From Trebonia sp963773105 (GTDB lineage: Bacteria; Actinomycetota; Actinomycetes; Streptosporangiales; Streptosporangiaceae), in the NCBI GenBank assembly GCA_963773105.1, contig CAVZAA010000005.1, positions 744,001 to 808,000 on the forward strand: a stretch of DNA of 64,000 bases, written 5' to 3'. The translations under genes and the position numbers were made by a program. Positions 47,532-57,456 of this stretch are shown piece by piece (within the stretch, counting starts at the first letter, position 1; the number at the start of each line of letters is the position of its first letter). Below the pieces are notes generated by a model. The model was not told where the DNA came from. It searched no databases and saw nothing but the letters and a program-made list of their open reading frames with translations.

Positions 47532-49258
47532 ATCAACGTCTCCCGTCGGCGCTGCGCCGGGCTGGCGGCCGCAGCGGCTCTCACTCTCGCCGCCGCCGGC
47601 CGGCTCAGCGCTGCCCGCGGGCGCCCGCGAGCTGACGCGAGCCGTCCGCACGCCCAGCGCCGCCGAGTGGTGGCTGCCCGCGGTTGACGTGGCCGCTGCC
47701 TGGCGCGCCGCGCCCGCGGCGGGCCGCGGCGTGACCGTCGCGGTCCTGTCCACCGGCGTCGACGGCAGCCACCCCGACCTGACCGGCACGGTCACGACTG
47801 GACCGGACTTCGCCAAGACCGGCCGCCGCCCCGGCCAGGCGTACTGGGCGGACGAGGGAACGGCCGTGGCCAGCCTCATCGCCGGGCACGGGCACGGACC
47901 GGGCGGGACCGAGGGCATCACCGGCATCGCCCCCGGCGCGCGGATCCTCTCCCTGCAGGTAACCCTGGAGTACGACGATCCGCTGGACCTCAGCGCCGCC
48001 ATCACCGACGGGATCCCCGCCGCGATCGCGGCGGGGATCAGGTACGCGGTCGGCCACGGCGCCACGATCATCGCGCTTCCCCTCGATCCGGCCACGATGG
48101 GCATCGCCACCCCGTCCTCGGCCGCCTCGGCCAACGGCAGGCGGGCCGAGCGGGCGGCGATCGCGTACGCGCTCTCGCGCGACGTCGTGCTGGTGGCTCC
48201 GGCCGGCGACAACGGCGGCAGCGGCAGCGCGGTCAACTACCCGGCCGGGTACCCGGGCGTTATCGTCGTCGGCGCGACTGCGCGGGACGGGGAGCTTGCG
48301 CCGTTCACGAACACCGGGTCGTACGTCGCCCTGATCGCGCCCGGCGCCGCCGGGCCTGGCCGCCCCCGATGCCGGGCCGGCCGGGCCGCCAATCGGCCTG
48401 ACGGTGGCCGCCCCGGGCGGCCGCTATCAGACCCTGGCCTCCACCGACATGTCCGCCGCGCTCACAGCCGGGGTCGCCGCGCTCATCCGCGGACGCTACC
48501 CGTGGCTCACGGCGGCCGAGGTCACCCAGGCAATCGAGGACGGCGCGACCGCGCACAGGGCCGGCGGGACGGGGTCAACCACGAGGCCGGGCGTGACGGC
48601 GGGGTGGGGCCACGGCGCGCTCAACGCCGGGCACGCCCTCGCCCGGGCGGCCGTCATCGCCGCCGCCCACCCCCGACCCGTGAAGGCGACGCCGACGCCC
48701 ACGCCGGCCGCCGGGACGCCCGCCGCCAGCAGGTCCGCGACGAACCCGGCGGCAGCCGTCAAGCCCGCCAACCCCGGCGGGACGCTCCGCTCGGTCCTGC
48801 TCTACCTGCTTGTCGCCGTCTGCGTCCTCATCGCGCTCCTGATCTGCGCGCTGGCCGTGACCTGGGTCCGCCGCCGGGTGCGGTCCGCCCGGGCGGCCGA
48901 GGCGGCCCGCGACGGCCGTGGCCGCGGCCCCGGCCGCCACTCCCGCGTTCAGCCGCCCGAGCCCCCGGTCATCCCGCTGTCGCAGAATCCGATCTGGCCA
49001 AGCACCCCGCCGCGCGCCGCCATTGGCGCAGGCAGCGCCTGGGTGAGCGCCAACCCGAGCACCCGCCCCGGCGCCGGCCGGCCGGCCGACGGGCCGTTGC
49101 CTCCGTGGGAGCAGGCGCCGACGGAGCTCGGGGCCGCCCCGGTGGCCCAGGCGCCGCCTTGGCCGCTGTCGAGCACCGGCCCGATGTACGTCTGGAACCC
49201 GGCCGCGACGACCGGTCCGTCCCGTCCCGCCGAGCAAGAAGAAAACCAAGAGCCCTAG
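47532..49258 (+). CDS. Subtilase (S8/mycosin-like) protein with no catalytic triad; two frameshifts; start unclear
   Basis: Signal peptide (RRRCAGLAAAAALTLAAAG) in one frame to about 47600, the S8 domain in the next to about 48350, then the next to the stop. The fold is clear: EWWLPAVDVAAAW, VTVAVLSTGVDGSHPDL, VLVAPAGDNGG, TAGVAALIRGRYPWLTAAEV. Every catalytic position is changed: Asp to Ser (LSTGVD), His to Glu (ADEGTAVAS), Ser to Asp (STDMSAA), and the oxyanion Asn to Asp (AGDNG). A C-terminal transmembrane helix (about 360-385 of the domain) and a long Pro-rich cytoplasmic tail follow, as in mycosins. It is probably an inactive, membrane-anchored pseudoprotease with a binding role. Confidence 0.75.
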
Positions 49259-49328
49259 CCCGAACGGACCCTGGTTTTACCGCACCGGCAACCGGCTCGT
49301 TCCTGGCGGCCCGACCCGCACCGCGAAC

Positions 49329-50027
49329 CTAGGCGGAGGGGTCGCCGCCCTTGGCTGCCGCCAGCTTCGCCTTGACGTCGGAGGCGTACTCGTGCACGTA
49401 CTCCTGGCCGGAAAGCTCGGCGATCGCGTGCATCACCTCGTCGGCGATGATGCGGCGGGCCCGAGCGGGGGGATCGCTCGCCAGGTGGCCGAACTCCATC
49501 GGCTTACCGATCTTGATCTCGATCTTGGCCGGGCGGGGGATCGGCTTGCCCGGTGCCATCATCTTCCTGGTCCCCGACATCGCCACCGGGATCACCGGGG
49601 CACCGGAGTTGAGTACCAGCCAGCCCAGCCCCGACCTGCCCCGGTACAACCGCCCGTCCGGCGACCTGGTGCCCTCCGGGTAGAAGCCGAATAGGTCGCC
49701 CCGGCGGAGGATCTCGGCCGCGGCCTCCAGAGTGGCCGTCGCCGACCGAGTGTCATCCCGGTTCATGGCCAGCTGGTTGGTGGACCGGAGGTAGGCCGCC
49801 CACAGCCGGCCGATCGGCCCCTTGGCCGAGAAGTACTCCGCCTTGGCCGGGAACACCACCGGCCGCGAGAGCATCAGCGGCAGGTACACCGAGTCGATGA
49901 TCGACAGGTGGTTAGAGGCGAGGAGCGCGGGGCCGCTCGCCGGAATGTTCTCAAGTCCGGTCGCCCGGGGGCGTCCGAACGCGTGCAGAATCGGGCCCGC
50001 GACGACACGCGAAAGCTGGTATTGCAT
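49329..50027 (-). CDS. plsC: 1-acyl-sn-glycerol-3-phosphate acyltransferase (PlsC family)
   Basis: A 232-residue LPLAT. Catalytic NHLSIID (NHx4D, about 39-45) and the phosphate-binding FYPEGTRSPDG (about 115-125) are intact, as is the hydrophobic VIPVAMSGT. It acylates lysophosphatidate in the inner membrane. It is the last of a minus-strand envelope run, 15 bp behind the AlkP-like gene. Confidence 0.9.
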   Translation of the reverse strand: MQYQLSRVVAGPILHAFGRPRATGLENIPASGPALLASNHLSIIDSVYLPLMLSRPVVFPAKAEYFSAKGPIGRLWAAYLRSTNQLAMNRDDTRSATATLEAAAEILRRGDLFGFYPEGTRSPDGRLYRGRSGLGWLVLNSGAPVIPVAMSGTRKMMAPGKPIPRPAKIEIKIGKPMEFGHLASDPPARARRIIADEVMHAIAELSGQEYVHEYASDVKAKLAAAKGGDPSA

Positions 50028-50042
50028 TCCGGCGTCCTCTGT

Positions 50043-52265
50043 CTACCTGGGGGGCTGTCGCTGATCATACTTCGGGGGGACGTCTCCTCCGGACCCCGCC
50101 CCGGCGGAGGACCGCCCGGCGAAGGCGCTACCAAGATAGCCTCCCCCAACCGCCGCAGTAGAAACGGAGGCGGCCACCGCAACCACGAGCGGCACCGCGA
50201 ACGGGAGCGCCGCAGCAGGCACAATGACCCCAGAATCATCCACCAGCCAGCCGATGACGAGCACCAGCCAGCACAGCCAGGCCACGGTGCGAAGCGTGGG
50301 CGCCGCGTCAAACGCCCGCGCCAGCGTCCGCAGCCGCAGCGACGCGGGCCGCCGCAGGGCGACACCAGCCGCCACCATCGCGACCGGGATCAGCCACCGG
50401 ACCAGGCTTGCGGTGAGAGTTCCCACATTTGAGCTGACCTTGCGCTCGAGCACGTCACCGCCGCCGCCCCGGAACAGATCGCCGGCGAACGTCCCGATGT
50501 CGGAGACGCCCGCCGCCGGGAACAGGTAGCTGATCACGCCGAACACGGCGAACAGGGCGAGCCCGCTCAGCGCGACCGGCAGCGCCCACCGCCAGCCGAC
50601 CCGGACCCCGGCGAACTCGGCGATCAGCAGCAGCAGGCAGGGCACCAGCGCGATCGTCCCGCCCACCTTGGCGCCGAACCCGGGCCAGCCCAGGGCGACC
50701 ACCGCGAACAGGCCGACCGCGCTCGCCGCCGCGGCCGGCATTCGCGGCAGCGCGCGGTCCAGCCAGGCCGCCCCCACCAGGGCGCTGACGCAGTAGACGC
50801 CGAGCACGTCATTGCCGATGCCGTAGTAACGGCCGGAAACCAGCAGCGACAGGCCGAACGGCGCCTCCAGCTGCAGCCGGGATCCTGTCATCGCGTCCAC
50901 CCCCAGCACGGCCAGGGTGGCCAGGCAGAGCAGGCCGAACGGGCCGAGCGGGTCGCGCCGCCACGGGCCCGCCAGCGCCGCCGCCGCCGCGACCAGCGTC
51001 CACGCGACCGCCAGCCCGTACAGCCACCAGGCCGGATGCGCTAGCTGCCACCAGGGGACCGCGTTCGCGAGGCAGGACCCGAGCGGCACCGCCGCCGCGA
51101 GCGCGCCCGCGACCCGCCAGCAGCGGGCGCGAGCGCGGCGGCGTTCCTCGTCAGAGCCCCAGAAGAGCAGTGCGGGGAGGCCGAATGCGAGCGCGTCCGC
51201 CAGCGCGTAGCCGATGAAGAACCAGCCGTGGGTGGCCAGCCAGACCTGCTCGGCGGTGTCCCGGCCGCGCAGCGCCTGGACGGCCGCGTCCAGGTCACCG
51301 CGCGCCGTCCGGCCGATGCGCGCGCCGACGGTCCCGGCCGGGACCGCGCGGCCAAGCCAGCCCGCCACCGTCGGGGTCAGGTCGGTCAGCGCCACGATCC
51401 CGGGCTGCCTGGTGGAGGAGGAGTCGAGCACCCCGTGGGCGAATCCCGGGCCGCTGACCACGAGCGACATCAGATGCGGAGGGCCGGTCGGCACGCGGCC
51501 CGACCCCTGCGCCACCGCCGCGCCAGGGGCGGTGACCAGCAGCAGGCTGTCCGCGGGGAGGTTGGCCACCAGGACGGCTAGCTGACGGTCGATCGCGGAG
51601 ACATCGGTCCGTTCGATACCTCCGATTTGACCCAAGTCGACGACGGTCAGCGGGCAGCGGGCCAGCACCGGCGCGGTGAGCTGCCCCGCCGTCGGCAGGT
51701 AGGAGGAGACCGTGCCCGCCGGAGACGCCAGCGCGAGGGCCGCGCCCGGGCCGACGGCGGTGGCGCAGCTCGCCAGCGAGCCGAGCAGCCCCCAGTCGGG
51801 CGACTCGTGGAGGCTCCGGTTGTCGGCGACGATCTGCGGCAACGCGGGGACCCGGGCGCCGTCGCCGTCCTGGACCACCTCCGGCAACGGCGCGCAGGGG
51901 CGCGGGCCCTGGGCGCGGGCGGCGGCGTTGAGCGTCAGCCAGCCGTCGGCCGGGCAGGAGAGCGGCTGCTGCGCGTAGTCGACCAGCGAGCCCACCGAGC
52001 CGGCCCCGGCCAGCCGCCACAGCTCGGGGGCGGCGGTCGGGGTCACCTGATTCCAGCGCAGTCCGGAGATGCCGACGATCACCACGTATTTGGCTTCAGG
52101 GGGCGCAGTCGAGGTCAACCGCGCGGCCGAGTCCGGCTGCGCGGCCGCGGCGGGCGACCCGCCAGTGGCTCGCGCGGCGGGCACGCCGAGCAGCGGCACG
52201 GCCAGCGCGGCGCCCAGGGCCACGCCGGCGACCGCGGGCCACGCGCGTCGAACCCAGCTCCTCAC
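50043..52265 (-). CDS. Alkaline-phosphatase-superfamily domain plus polytopic membrane protein
   Basis: About 740 residues. A signal or anchor helix (about 5-28) is followed by an extracytoplasmic region (about 60-335) with AlkP-superfamily features: YVVIVGISGLRWNQVTP near the start, LWRLAGAGSVGSLV, VVSGPGFAHG and VALTDLTPTVAGWLG. About ten transmembrane helices follow (about 350-720). The start is GTG 52265 (TAGCGT 7 nt upstream); the 127-residue longer frame is not protein-like. Likely a phospho-transferase or hydrolase acting on the cell envelope. It lies 62 bp downstream of the LCP gene. Confidence 0.8.
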   Translation of the reverse strand: MRSWVRRAWPAVAGVALGAALAVPLLGVPAARATGGSPAAAAQPDSAARLTSTAPPEAKYVVIVGISGLRWNQVTPTAAPELWRLAGAGSVGSLVDYAQQPLSCPADGWLTLNAAARAQGPRPCAPLPEVVQDGDGARVPALPQIVADNRSLHESPDWGLLGSLASCATAVGPGAALALASPAGTVSSYLPTAGQLTAPVLARCPLTVVDLGQIGGIERTDVSAIDRQLAVLVANLPADSLLLVTAPGAAVAQGSGRVPTGPPHLMSLVVSGPGFAHGVLDSSSTRQPGIVALTDLTPTVAGWLGRAVPAGTVGARIGRTARGDLDAAVQALRGRDTAEQVWLATHGWFFIGYALADALAFGLPALLFWGSDEERRRARARCWRVAGALAAAVPLGSCLANAVPWWQLAHPAWWLYGLAVAWTLVAAAAALAGPWRRDPLGPFGLLCLATLAVLGVDAMTGSRLQLEAPFGLSLLVSGRYYGIGNDVLGVYCVSALVGAAWLDRALPRMPAAAASAVGLFAVVALGWPGFGAKVGGTIALVPCLLLLIAEFAGVRVGWRWALPVALSGLALFAVFGVISYLFPAAGVSDIGTFAGDLFRGGGGDVLERKVSSNVGTLTASLVRWLIPVAMVAAGVALRRPASLRLRTLARAFDAAPTLRTVAWLCWLVLVIGWLVDDSGVIVPAAALPFAVPLVVAVAASVSTAAVGGGYLGSAFAGRSSAGAGSGGDVPPKYDQRQPPR

Positions 52266-52327
52266 CCGGTCAACGCTATCTGGCGGGGGCACAAGCAGCG
52301 GGCTGTTGCCGCGCGGGCGGGGGCGGA

Positions 52328-53635
52328 TCAGCCGGCGCAGATCGACTGGTTGGCCGTGCGCCCCTGGATCGTCAGCGGACTGGCCGTCGGACTGGCGGCC
52401 GGGCTGGGCGGCCGCGTGCTGCTCGGGCCGGCCGCGCCGCCCGCGGCGGCCACTGGCGCCTGCGCGGGACCGGAGTAGGCACCGGCGCTGGCGACGGAGT
52501 CGGGCGTCCCCGCGGGTCCGGTCGGGGGCCGGCCGCCCATGGTCAGGCCCGTCGCCGCCGTGGTGGAGACGCCGAACAGCGACCTGCTGGCGGGCGCGTC
52601 GTTGCGGAAGGAGGCGAAGATCTGGTTGTCCTCCGGCTGGGTCCACAGCACGTTCGCGGTGTCGCTTGGGTCGAGGTAGTTCGGCAGCGTGAAGAAGGCG
52701 ATCTTGCTCGACGGGATGCCGCGCAGCGACTGCCCCAGGTCGTAGAGGCCGGTGATGCCGTCGAGCTGGGTGTCGATGGTCAGCGACTTAGTGAACGCGT
52801 CAAGGAAGCGGTAGACCGCCAGCGGGTTGTAGAGCTCGCTTCGCACCCGGCTGACAAGGGAGGACATGAACGCCTGCTGCCGTCCTATCCGCTCCAGGTC
52901 GCTCCCGTCGCCGATCGTGTACCTGGCCCGCACGTAGCCGAGTGCCTGGGCCGGGGTCAGCAGATGGTTGCCCGCCGACAGGTGCAGGTCGGAGTTCGGG
53001 TCGTCGATTGGCGTCGGGTTACATTCGTAAACGCCGCCTAGCGCCGCCACCATGTTCTCGAAGCCGGTGAAGTTGACCACGATGAAGTGGTTGATGTAGA
53101 TACCGGTGTCCTGCTCGACGGTCTTGACCGTGCAGGCGACCCCGAGCCTGGTGTGGTTGCCGTCCAGGTTGCCGATCGCGAATGCCTCGTTGACCTTGAA
53201 CTGGGTCGGCGCGGACAGCTGGCCGTCGCCCATCTCGCAGGCCGGGATGTTCACCTGGGAGTCGCGCGGGATCGACATCACCTCGGCCCACTGCCTGTTG
53301 GCAGGGATGTGGATGATCATCAGCGTGTCCGACTGGTCGGTGACCAGGCCGCTGCCGTACGCCGCACTGAGGCCGTCCCGCGAGTCCGACCCGATGACCA
53401 TGATGTTCTCGGCCTGGGGATGCGTGTTCACCGGCTGGGCGCCGAGCAGGCCGGTGATGTCGTCCTGCTGGATGTTCGCGTTGAAGTGGTGCAGGATCTC
53501 GTACCCGGTCGTGGTGACCCCGATGAGCAGCAAGGCCAGGAAGCCGGCGCCGAAGGCGATGGTCTTCCGTCGCGGCCAGTGCCGCACCCAGTGCCCTAGT
53601 GACCGCCCGGCCTTTTGGAGCATGCGCCACCACAC
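52328..53635 (-). CDS. LytR-CpsA-Psr (LCP) family protein
   Basis: A 435-residue type II membrane protein. The N-terminal helix (about 28-48) is followed by the LCP core: ENIMVIGSDSRDG, SDTLMIIHI, MSIPRDSQVNIPACEMG, FIVVNFTGFENMV and GYVRARYTIGDGSDLERIGRQQ. These Arg and Asp residues bind polyprenyl pyrophosphate. LCP enzymes attach glycopolymers to peptidoglycan or arabinogalactan. The C-terminal 70 residues are Pro/Ala-rich. It sits between a GT4 gene and the AlkP-like gene, all on the minus strand. Confidence 0.92.
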   Translation of the reverse strand: MWWRMLQKAGRSLGHWVRHWPRRKTIAFGAGFLALLLIGVTTTGYEILHHFNANIQQDDITGLLGAQPVNTHPQAENIMVIGSDSRDGLSAAYGSGLVTDQSDTLMIIHIPANRQWAEVMSIPRDSQVNIPACEMGDGQLSAPTQFKVNEAFAIGNLDGNHTRLGVACTVKTVEQDTGIYINHFIVVNFTGFENMVAALGGVYECNPTPIDDPNSDLHLSAGNHLLTPAQALGYVRARYTIGDGSDLERIGRQQAFMSSLVSRVRSELYNPLAVYRFLDAFTKSLTIDTQLDGITGLYDLGQSLRGIPSSKIAFFTLPNYLDPSDTANVLWTQPEDNQIFASFRNDAPASRSLFGVSTTAATGLTMGGRPPTGPAGTPDSVASAGAYSGPAQAPVAAAGGAAGPSSTRPPSPAASPTASPLTIQGRTANQSICAG

Positions 53636-53820
53636 CCGCCCAAACTAAAACCCGCGACCCTCGACCAAGACAGAACTTCCCCCCAGGCGAGGCAGCCATG
53701 CCGTTACCAATGATAATTAACTGCGCATGACTCGCAGTCCACGCTCATCTCCGCAAATCTCGGTCAGCTGACGCAGATGTTCTGGCCGACGGCACGCGAT
53801 GAGATAGGCGACCTAGCGAA

Positions 53821-55038
53821 TTACAGGATCTTGCGGTACTCCCGGGCCAGTGCCGCCCGATCATGGCGCCGCTCCACGAACGCCCGGCCCATCCGGCCGA
53901 TCTCCGCCCGCAACGGCCCGTCGGCCGCCAGGGCGGCGATGGCGGCCGCGAGCGAGCCGCTGTCCTCCGGCGGCACCACCACCGCGCCCGCCTCCGCGAG
54001 GATGTGCGCCGCCTCGCCAGTGACGGAGCCGACCACCGCATTGCCCGTGGCCAGGTACTCGAACATCTTGGCGGGGATGGACGTCGCGAACAGCGGCACC
54101 TTGCGCAGCGGCACCAGGCAGATGTCCGCCGCCGCGAGCAGGTCCGGCATCTCGGCGCTGGGCACGCCCGGCAGCAGCGTCACGTTGCCAAGCCCGAGCT
54201 CCGTGACCCGGCGTTCCAGGCGCTTCTTGTCTGCGCCGTCTCCCACGAACGCGAAGCGGATGGCCCGTCCGTCGAGCGGCGCCGCCGCGTCGGCGATGGC
54301 CGTCAGCGCCTGCGAGATCCCGTGCGTGCCGGCGTACAGGACCAGGCAGTCGCCCGGCCCGGCGCCCAGCCGTGCGCGCAGCTCCGCTCGTTCCCGGGGG
54401 GACTCTGGCGCGGACGTAAACCGATCCAGATCCACTCCGTTCCTGATCGTGTGCACCTTCGCCGACGGCACCCCGCGCCGCAGCAGGTCGGCCCGGAACC
54501 CCTCGCTGACCACCACCACCTGGTCCGCGGCCGCGTAGGCGGCAAGCTCGAGGCGCTCAAGCGCCCAGATGACCCGGCGGTTGGTTAGCACGCCGAGCTC
54601 GACGAAGATCGCAGGCCACAGATCGCGCACCTCGATCACCAGCCTGGCCCGTTTCAGCCGCGCCAGCAGCCACCCGGACAGGATGGAGAAGAAAGTCGGC
54701 GAGGAGACCACCACCACGTCGGCCGGGCCGCTCGCCCGCCCGCCGAGGAGCACGCTGCTGGCCATGAAGCTCAGATGGCCCAGCGTCTTGCGGGGAACAC
54801 CCTCGTTCGCGGTGGCGTACAGCCAGGTGCGGACCACCCGGTAGCCGTCGCGGCGCTCCCGGCGCAAAGCGGCCCGCCGGTAGGCCGGCGGCAGCACCCC
54901 GGTCGGGTGGTTGGGCATCCCGGTTAGCACCGTTACCTCGTCGCCGTCTCCCGCCCAGATCGCGGCGAGCCCCGACAGCCGGGCCTGGGGCGCGCCGGTT
55001 TCCGGCGGAAAGTAGTGCGTGACGATGAGCACCCGCAC
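53821..55038 (-). CDS. GT4 glycosyltransferase (WbuB-like)
   Basis: A 405-residue GT-B enzyme. The N-terminal RVLIVTHYFPPETGAPQARL is the WbuB/GT4 acceptor-site signature, and the C-terminal donor site has LFATSIPAKMFEYLATGNAV and an EX7E-like arrangement. It probably adds a sugar such as an N-acetylated hexosamine to a polyprenol-linked glycan, which fits the LCP protein next to it. It is preceded by a 258-bp gap from otsA in which I see no gene. Confidence 0.88.
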   Translation of the reverse strand: MRVLIVTHYFPPETGAPQARLSGLAAIWAGDGDEVTVLTGMPNHPTGVLPPAYRRAALRRERRDGYRVVRTWLYATANEGVPRKTLGHLSFMASSVLLGGRASGPADVVVVSSPTFFSILSGWLLARLKRARLVIEVRDLWPAIFVELGVLTNRRVIWALERLELAAYAAADQVVVVSEGFRADLLRRGVPSAKVHTIRNGVDLDRFTSAPESPRERAELRARLGAGPGDCLVLYAGTHGISQALTAIADAAAPLDGRAIRFAFVGDGADKKRLERRVTELGLGNVTLLPGVPSAEMPDLLAAADICLVPLRKVPLFATSIPAKMFEYLATGNAVVGSVTGEAAHILAEAGAVVVPPEDSGSLAAAIAALAADGPLRAEIGRMGRAFVERRHDRAALAREYRKIL

Positions 55039-55296
55039 GTCAGGCTTCCTCCATCTCAGACATCGCGGCCCCCGTCACGGTCGGCATGCTAACAGAGTTG
55101 ACTACTCTCAGTTGCTGTTCACAGACCCTGCGCTGCCAGATCGGTAGCTGCGGAGCGCGATCTGTAGACATGCGCTGCGAACGAGAGCTAACAGTACATG
55201 AGTAGCCACTGTGGGTGATCTAGATTGCACAGTGTCCGCCATACTCCTTCTCCGAGAGCAGGCGATGACGGCGGTCGAACAACGGCAGCGCGGTGG

Positions 55297-56793
55297 TCAG
55301 CTCCTGGCCCGGCCGCGGGCGATCTCCGCCAGCTGACCGGAGACCCAGTGGTGCACGTCGTGGGTGCGAACGTGCTCGGCCATGGCCGCCACAGCCGAGC
55401 GGCGCTCCTGTTCCGTCAGCCGTAGCGCCTGCTCGATGCGGAACGACAGCCCCTCGACGTCGAACGGGTTGCACAAGATGGCCTGGGACAGCTCGACTGC
55501 GGCCCCGGTGAACTCGCTGAGCACGAGGGCACCGCTGCCCTCGCGGGCCTGCTGGACCGTGACGTACTCCTTGCAGACCAGGTTCATGCCGTCGATCAGC
55601 GGCGTTACCAGCAGCGCGTCCGCCAGCGCATAGTAGGCGGCGAGCGCCTGCGGTGACAGGCTGCGGTAGAGGTAGTGCACCGGCACGTCGCCGCCCGGTT
55701 CTGTGAACACGCCGTTGATCCGCCCGGTGAGCTGCTCCACGCTGGTCCGCAGCTGGCGGTACTCGCGCACGTTGTCCCGGCTGGGCACGGCGATCTGCAG
55801 GAACACCAGGCGGCCGCGGAGCTCAGGGTTGCGCTCAAGCAGCATCTCCACCGCGAGCAGGCGCTCGACGATTCCCTTGGTGTAGTCAAGCCGGTCGACG
55901 CCGAGCAGCACCGTGCGCCCGGCGAACTGCTCGGCCAGGGCCAGGAGCTCCTCGTCCGCATCCAGCTCCGAGGCGAGCCTGGCGTACTCGGCGGCGTCGA
56001 TGGAGATCGGTGCGGTCGAGGTGGTCACCGCGCGGCCGTCGGGCAGGACCACCGACGAGCCGCGCACCTCGATGCCCGAGCCGGCCAGCAGCCGGGAACA
56101 GGCGCGCAGGAAGTTCCCGCGATACTCATCGGTGTGAAAGGACACCACGTCCGCGCCGAGCAGGCCGGTCAGGATCTGCTCGCGCCAGGGCAGCCGCGCG
56201 AAGATGTCCGGCGACGGCCACGGCACATGCAGGAAGAAGCCGATCGCCTGATCGGGTCGGCGGGCGCGGATGAGCTGGGGCACGAGCATCAGCTGATAGT
56301 CATGCACCCACGCGATGGCGTCCGGGTACTCGTCCAGGGCCGCCAGGGCCCGGTCCGCGAAGATCGCGTTCACGTCGCGGTAGGCGAACCACCAGGCGCG
56401 CTCGAGCCGGGGCTTCTCGATCGCGTTGTGCAACAGCGGCCACAGGGTCGCGTTGGCGAAGCCGTGGTAGTAGTTCCGAACCTGCGTGGCGGAGAGCCCG
56501 ATCGGCACTAGCTGGATGCTGGAATCCGGCAGCGCCTGCGGCATCCCCCTGGTACCGCCGTCCCAGCCGACCCACGCGCCATGATGGGTGGACATGACCG
56601 GCCGCAGCGCGGTGACCAGGCCGCCGGGGGACAGCTCCCAGCCGTCGTCACCCTGCTGGACGGGAAGCCTGTTCGCCACCGCCACCACGGGCATGCTTAG
56701 ACTGTCCCGCCGGGCCGCATCCGCCGGGGGGTTGTCGTCCGTCTGGCGCGGGATCTTCTTCCCGCGTCGCGTTGCCATCGCCGGTTCAGTCAT
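55297..56793 (-). CDS. otsA: Alpha,alpha-trehalose-phosphate synthase (UDP/GDP-forming)
   Basis: A 498-residue GT20 enzyme and the canonical OtsA of the window. Motifs are VVAVANRLPVQQG, SPGGLVTALRP, WVHDYQLMLVP, FFLHVPWPSPDIF, GVDRLDYTKGIVERLLA and LIDGMNLVCKEY. It makes trehalose-6-phosphate. An ATG five codons inside (56778) is also possible. No otsB phosphatase is seen nearby. The paralogue at 43.4 kb differs at the acceptor motif. Confidence 0.95.
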   Translation of the reverse strand: MTEPAMATRRGKKIPRQTDDNPPADAARRDSLSMPVVAVANRLPVQQGDDGWELSPGGLVTALRPVMSTHHGAWVGWDGGTRGMPQALPDSSIQLVPIGLSATQVRNYYHGFANATLWPLLHNAIEKPRLERAWWFAYRDVNAIFADRALAALDEYPDAIAWVHDYQLMLVPQLIRARRPDQAIGFFLHVPWPSPDIFARLPWREQILTGLLGADVVSFHTDEYRGNFLRACSRLLAGSGIEVRGSSVVLPDGRAVTTSTAPISIDAAEYARLASELDADEELLALAEQFAGRTVLLGVDRLDYTKGIVERLLAVEMLLERNPELRGRLVFLQIAVPSRDNVREYRQLRTSVEQLTGRINGVFTEPGGDVPVHYLYRSLSPQALAAYYALADALLVTPLIDGMNLVCKEYVTVQQAREGSGALVLSEFTGAAVELSQAILCNPFDVEGLSFRIEQALRLTEQERRSAVAAMAEHVRTHDVHHWVSGQLAEIARGRARS

Positions 56794-56884
56794 CGCAGTA
56801 ACCGTATCGCGACCGGCCTGCCCGCAGCAGCGGGGACCCTGCCCGGCCGAAGGCCGTTACGCCGTCATCGGCGATGGCCGCCGC

Positions 56885-57160
56885 TCACGGCCGGTGCGTT
56901 CGCCGCTTTGATGACGATCGACGTCCGTCGTTTCTGGCTGGTGCCGGCGCGTGACTGGCGCTGTGCGCGGTCCGCTGCGTCGACCCGCGCGAGTTCCGTC
57001 GCATGGACCGGTGCCCGGTCGGCCCGCCGGAGCGACCCCAGGGGCCGTACACGCGCAGGAAGATCGCCACGATTATCACCAGGACGGCGACCACGAACTC
57101 CCAGGCGCCGCCAAAGTCATGACTGGGCCCATGGATCATCAACGCGACACCGGTCATCAT
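56885..57160 (-). CDS. Small membrane protein with basic tail
   Basis: A 91-residue protein with one transmembrane helix (about 19-38, AWEFVVAVLVIIVAIFLRVY) and a long Arg/Ser-rich C-terminal tail. No family recognised. The start ATG lies in the sequence ACACCATG without a strong Shine-Dalgarno. It is on the same strand as otsA, with 91 bp between. Only the N-terminal half looks protein-like. Confidence 0.45.
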   Translation of the reverse strand: MMTGVALMIHGPSHDFGGAWEFVVAVLVIIVAIFLRVYGPWGRSGGPTGHRSMRRNSRGSTQRTAHSASHAPAPARNDGRRSSSKRRTHRP

Positions 57161-57289
57161 GGCCTTGCTCCAACCAGCGAGTTACGCGTGGCCGACGCCA
57201 CGATGTCACCATACATCTGACCTGCCGGGTTACCTACCTGCTGGAGCGCGCCCCGGCCGCGAGGGCAGGGGCGCGCGCGCCCGCGCAGG

Positions 57290-57397
57290 CTATCGATTCG
57301 GGCTCGTCATCGCGGGTCTGCGGTTCGGGTCGGTGGTGTCGACCTGCAGGTTGCCGTGCTGCAGGGTGGCGGTCAGGAAGTCCTCGGTTGCGGGCAT
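57290..57397 (-). CDS. Possible 35-residue peptide
   Basis: An ORF too short for ordinary tracks. It starts MPATEDFLTATLQHGNLQV and ends at TAG; GGAG lies 8 nt upstream of the ATG. Composition and codon use (third-position GC) are coding-like. It could be a truncated N-terminus. No family recognised. Confidence 0.35.
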   Translation of the reverse strand: MPATEDFLTATLQHGNLQVDTTDPNRRPAMTSPNR

Positions 57398-57456
57398 AGT
57401 CACAGCTCCACTCGGACGCCGGGTTCGACGATGCGGACGCTGGTTTCCGGGGCTAG

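Noticed and set aside
50043..52646. 867-residue version of the AlkP-like protein
   Set aside because: The first 127 residues are Arg/Gly/Gln-rich shadow sequence antisense to nothing conserved and overlap the LCP gene on the same strand; GTG 52265 gives a normal membrane start.
55039..55296. Possible gene between the GT4 and otsA genes
   Set aside because: No frame of coding quality, no convincing RNA; left as an intergenic gap.
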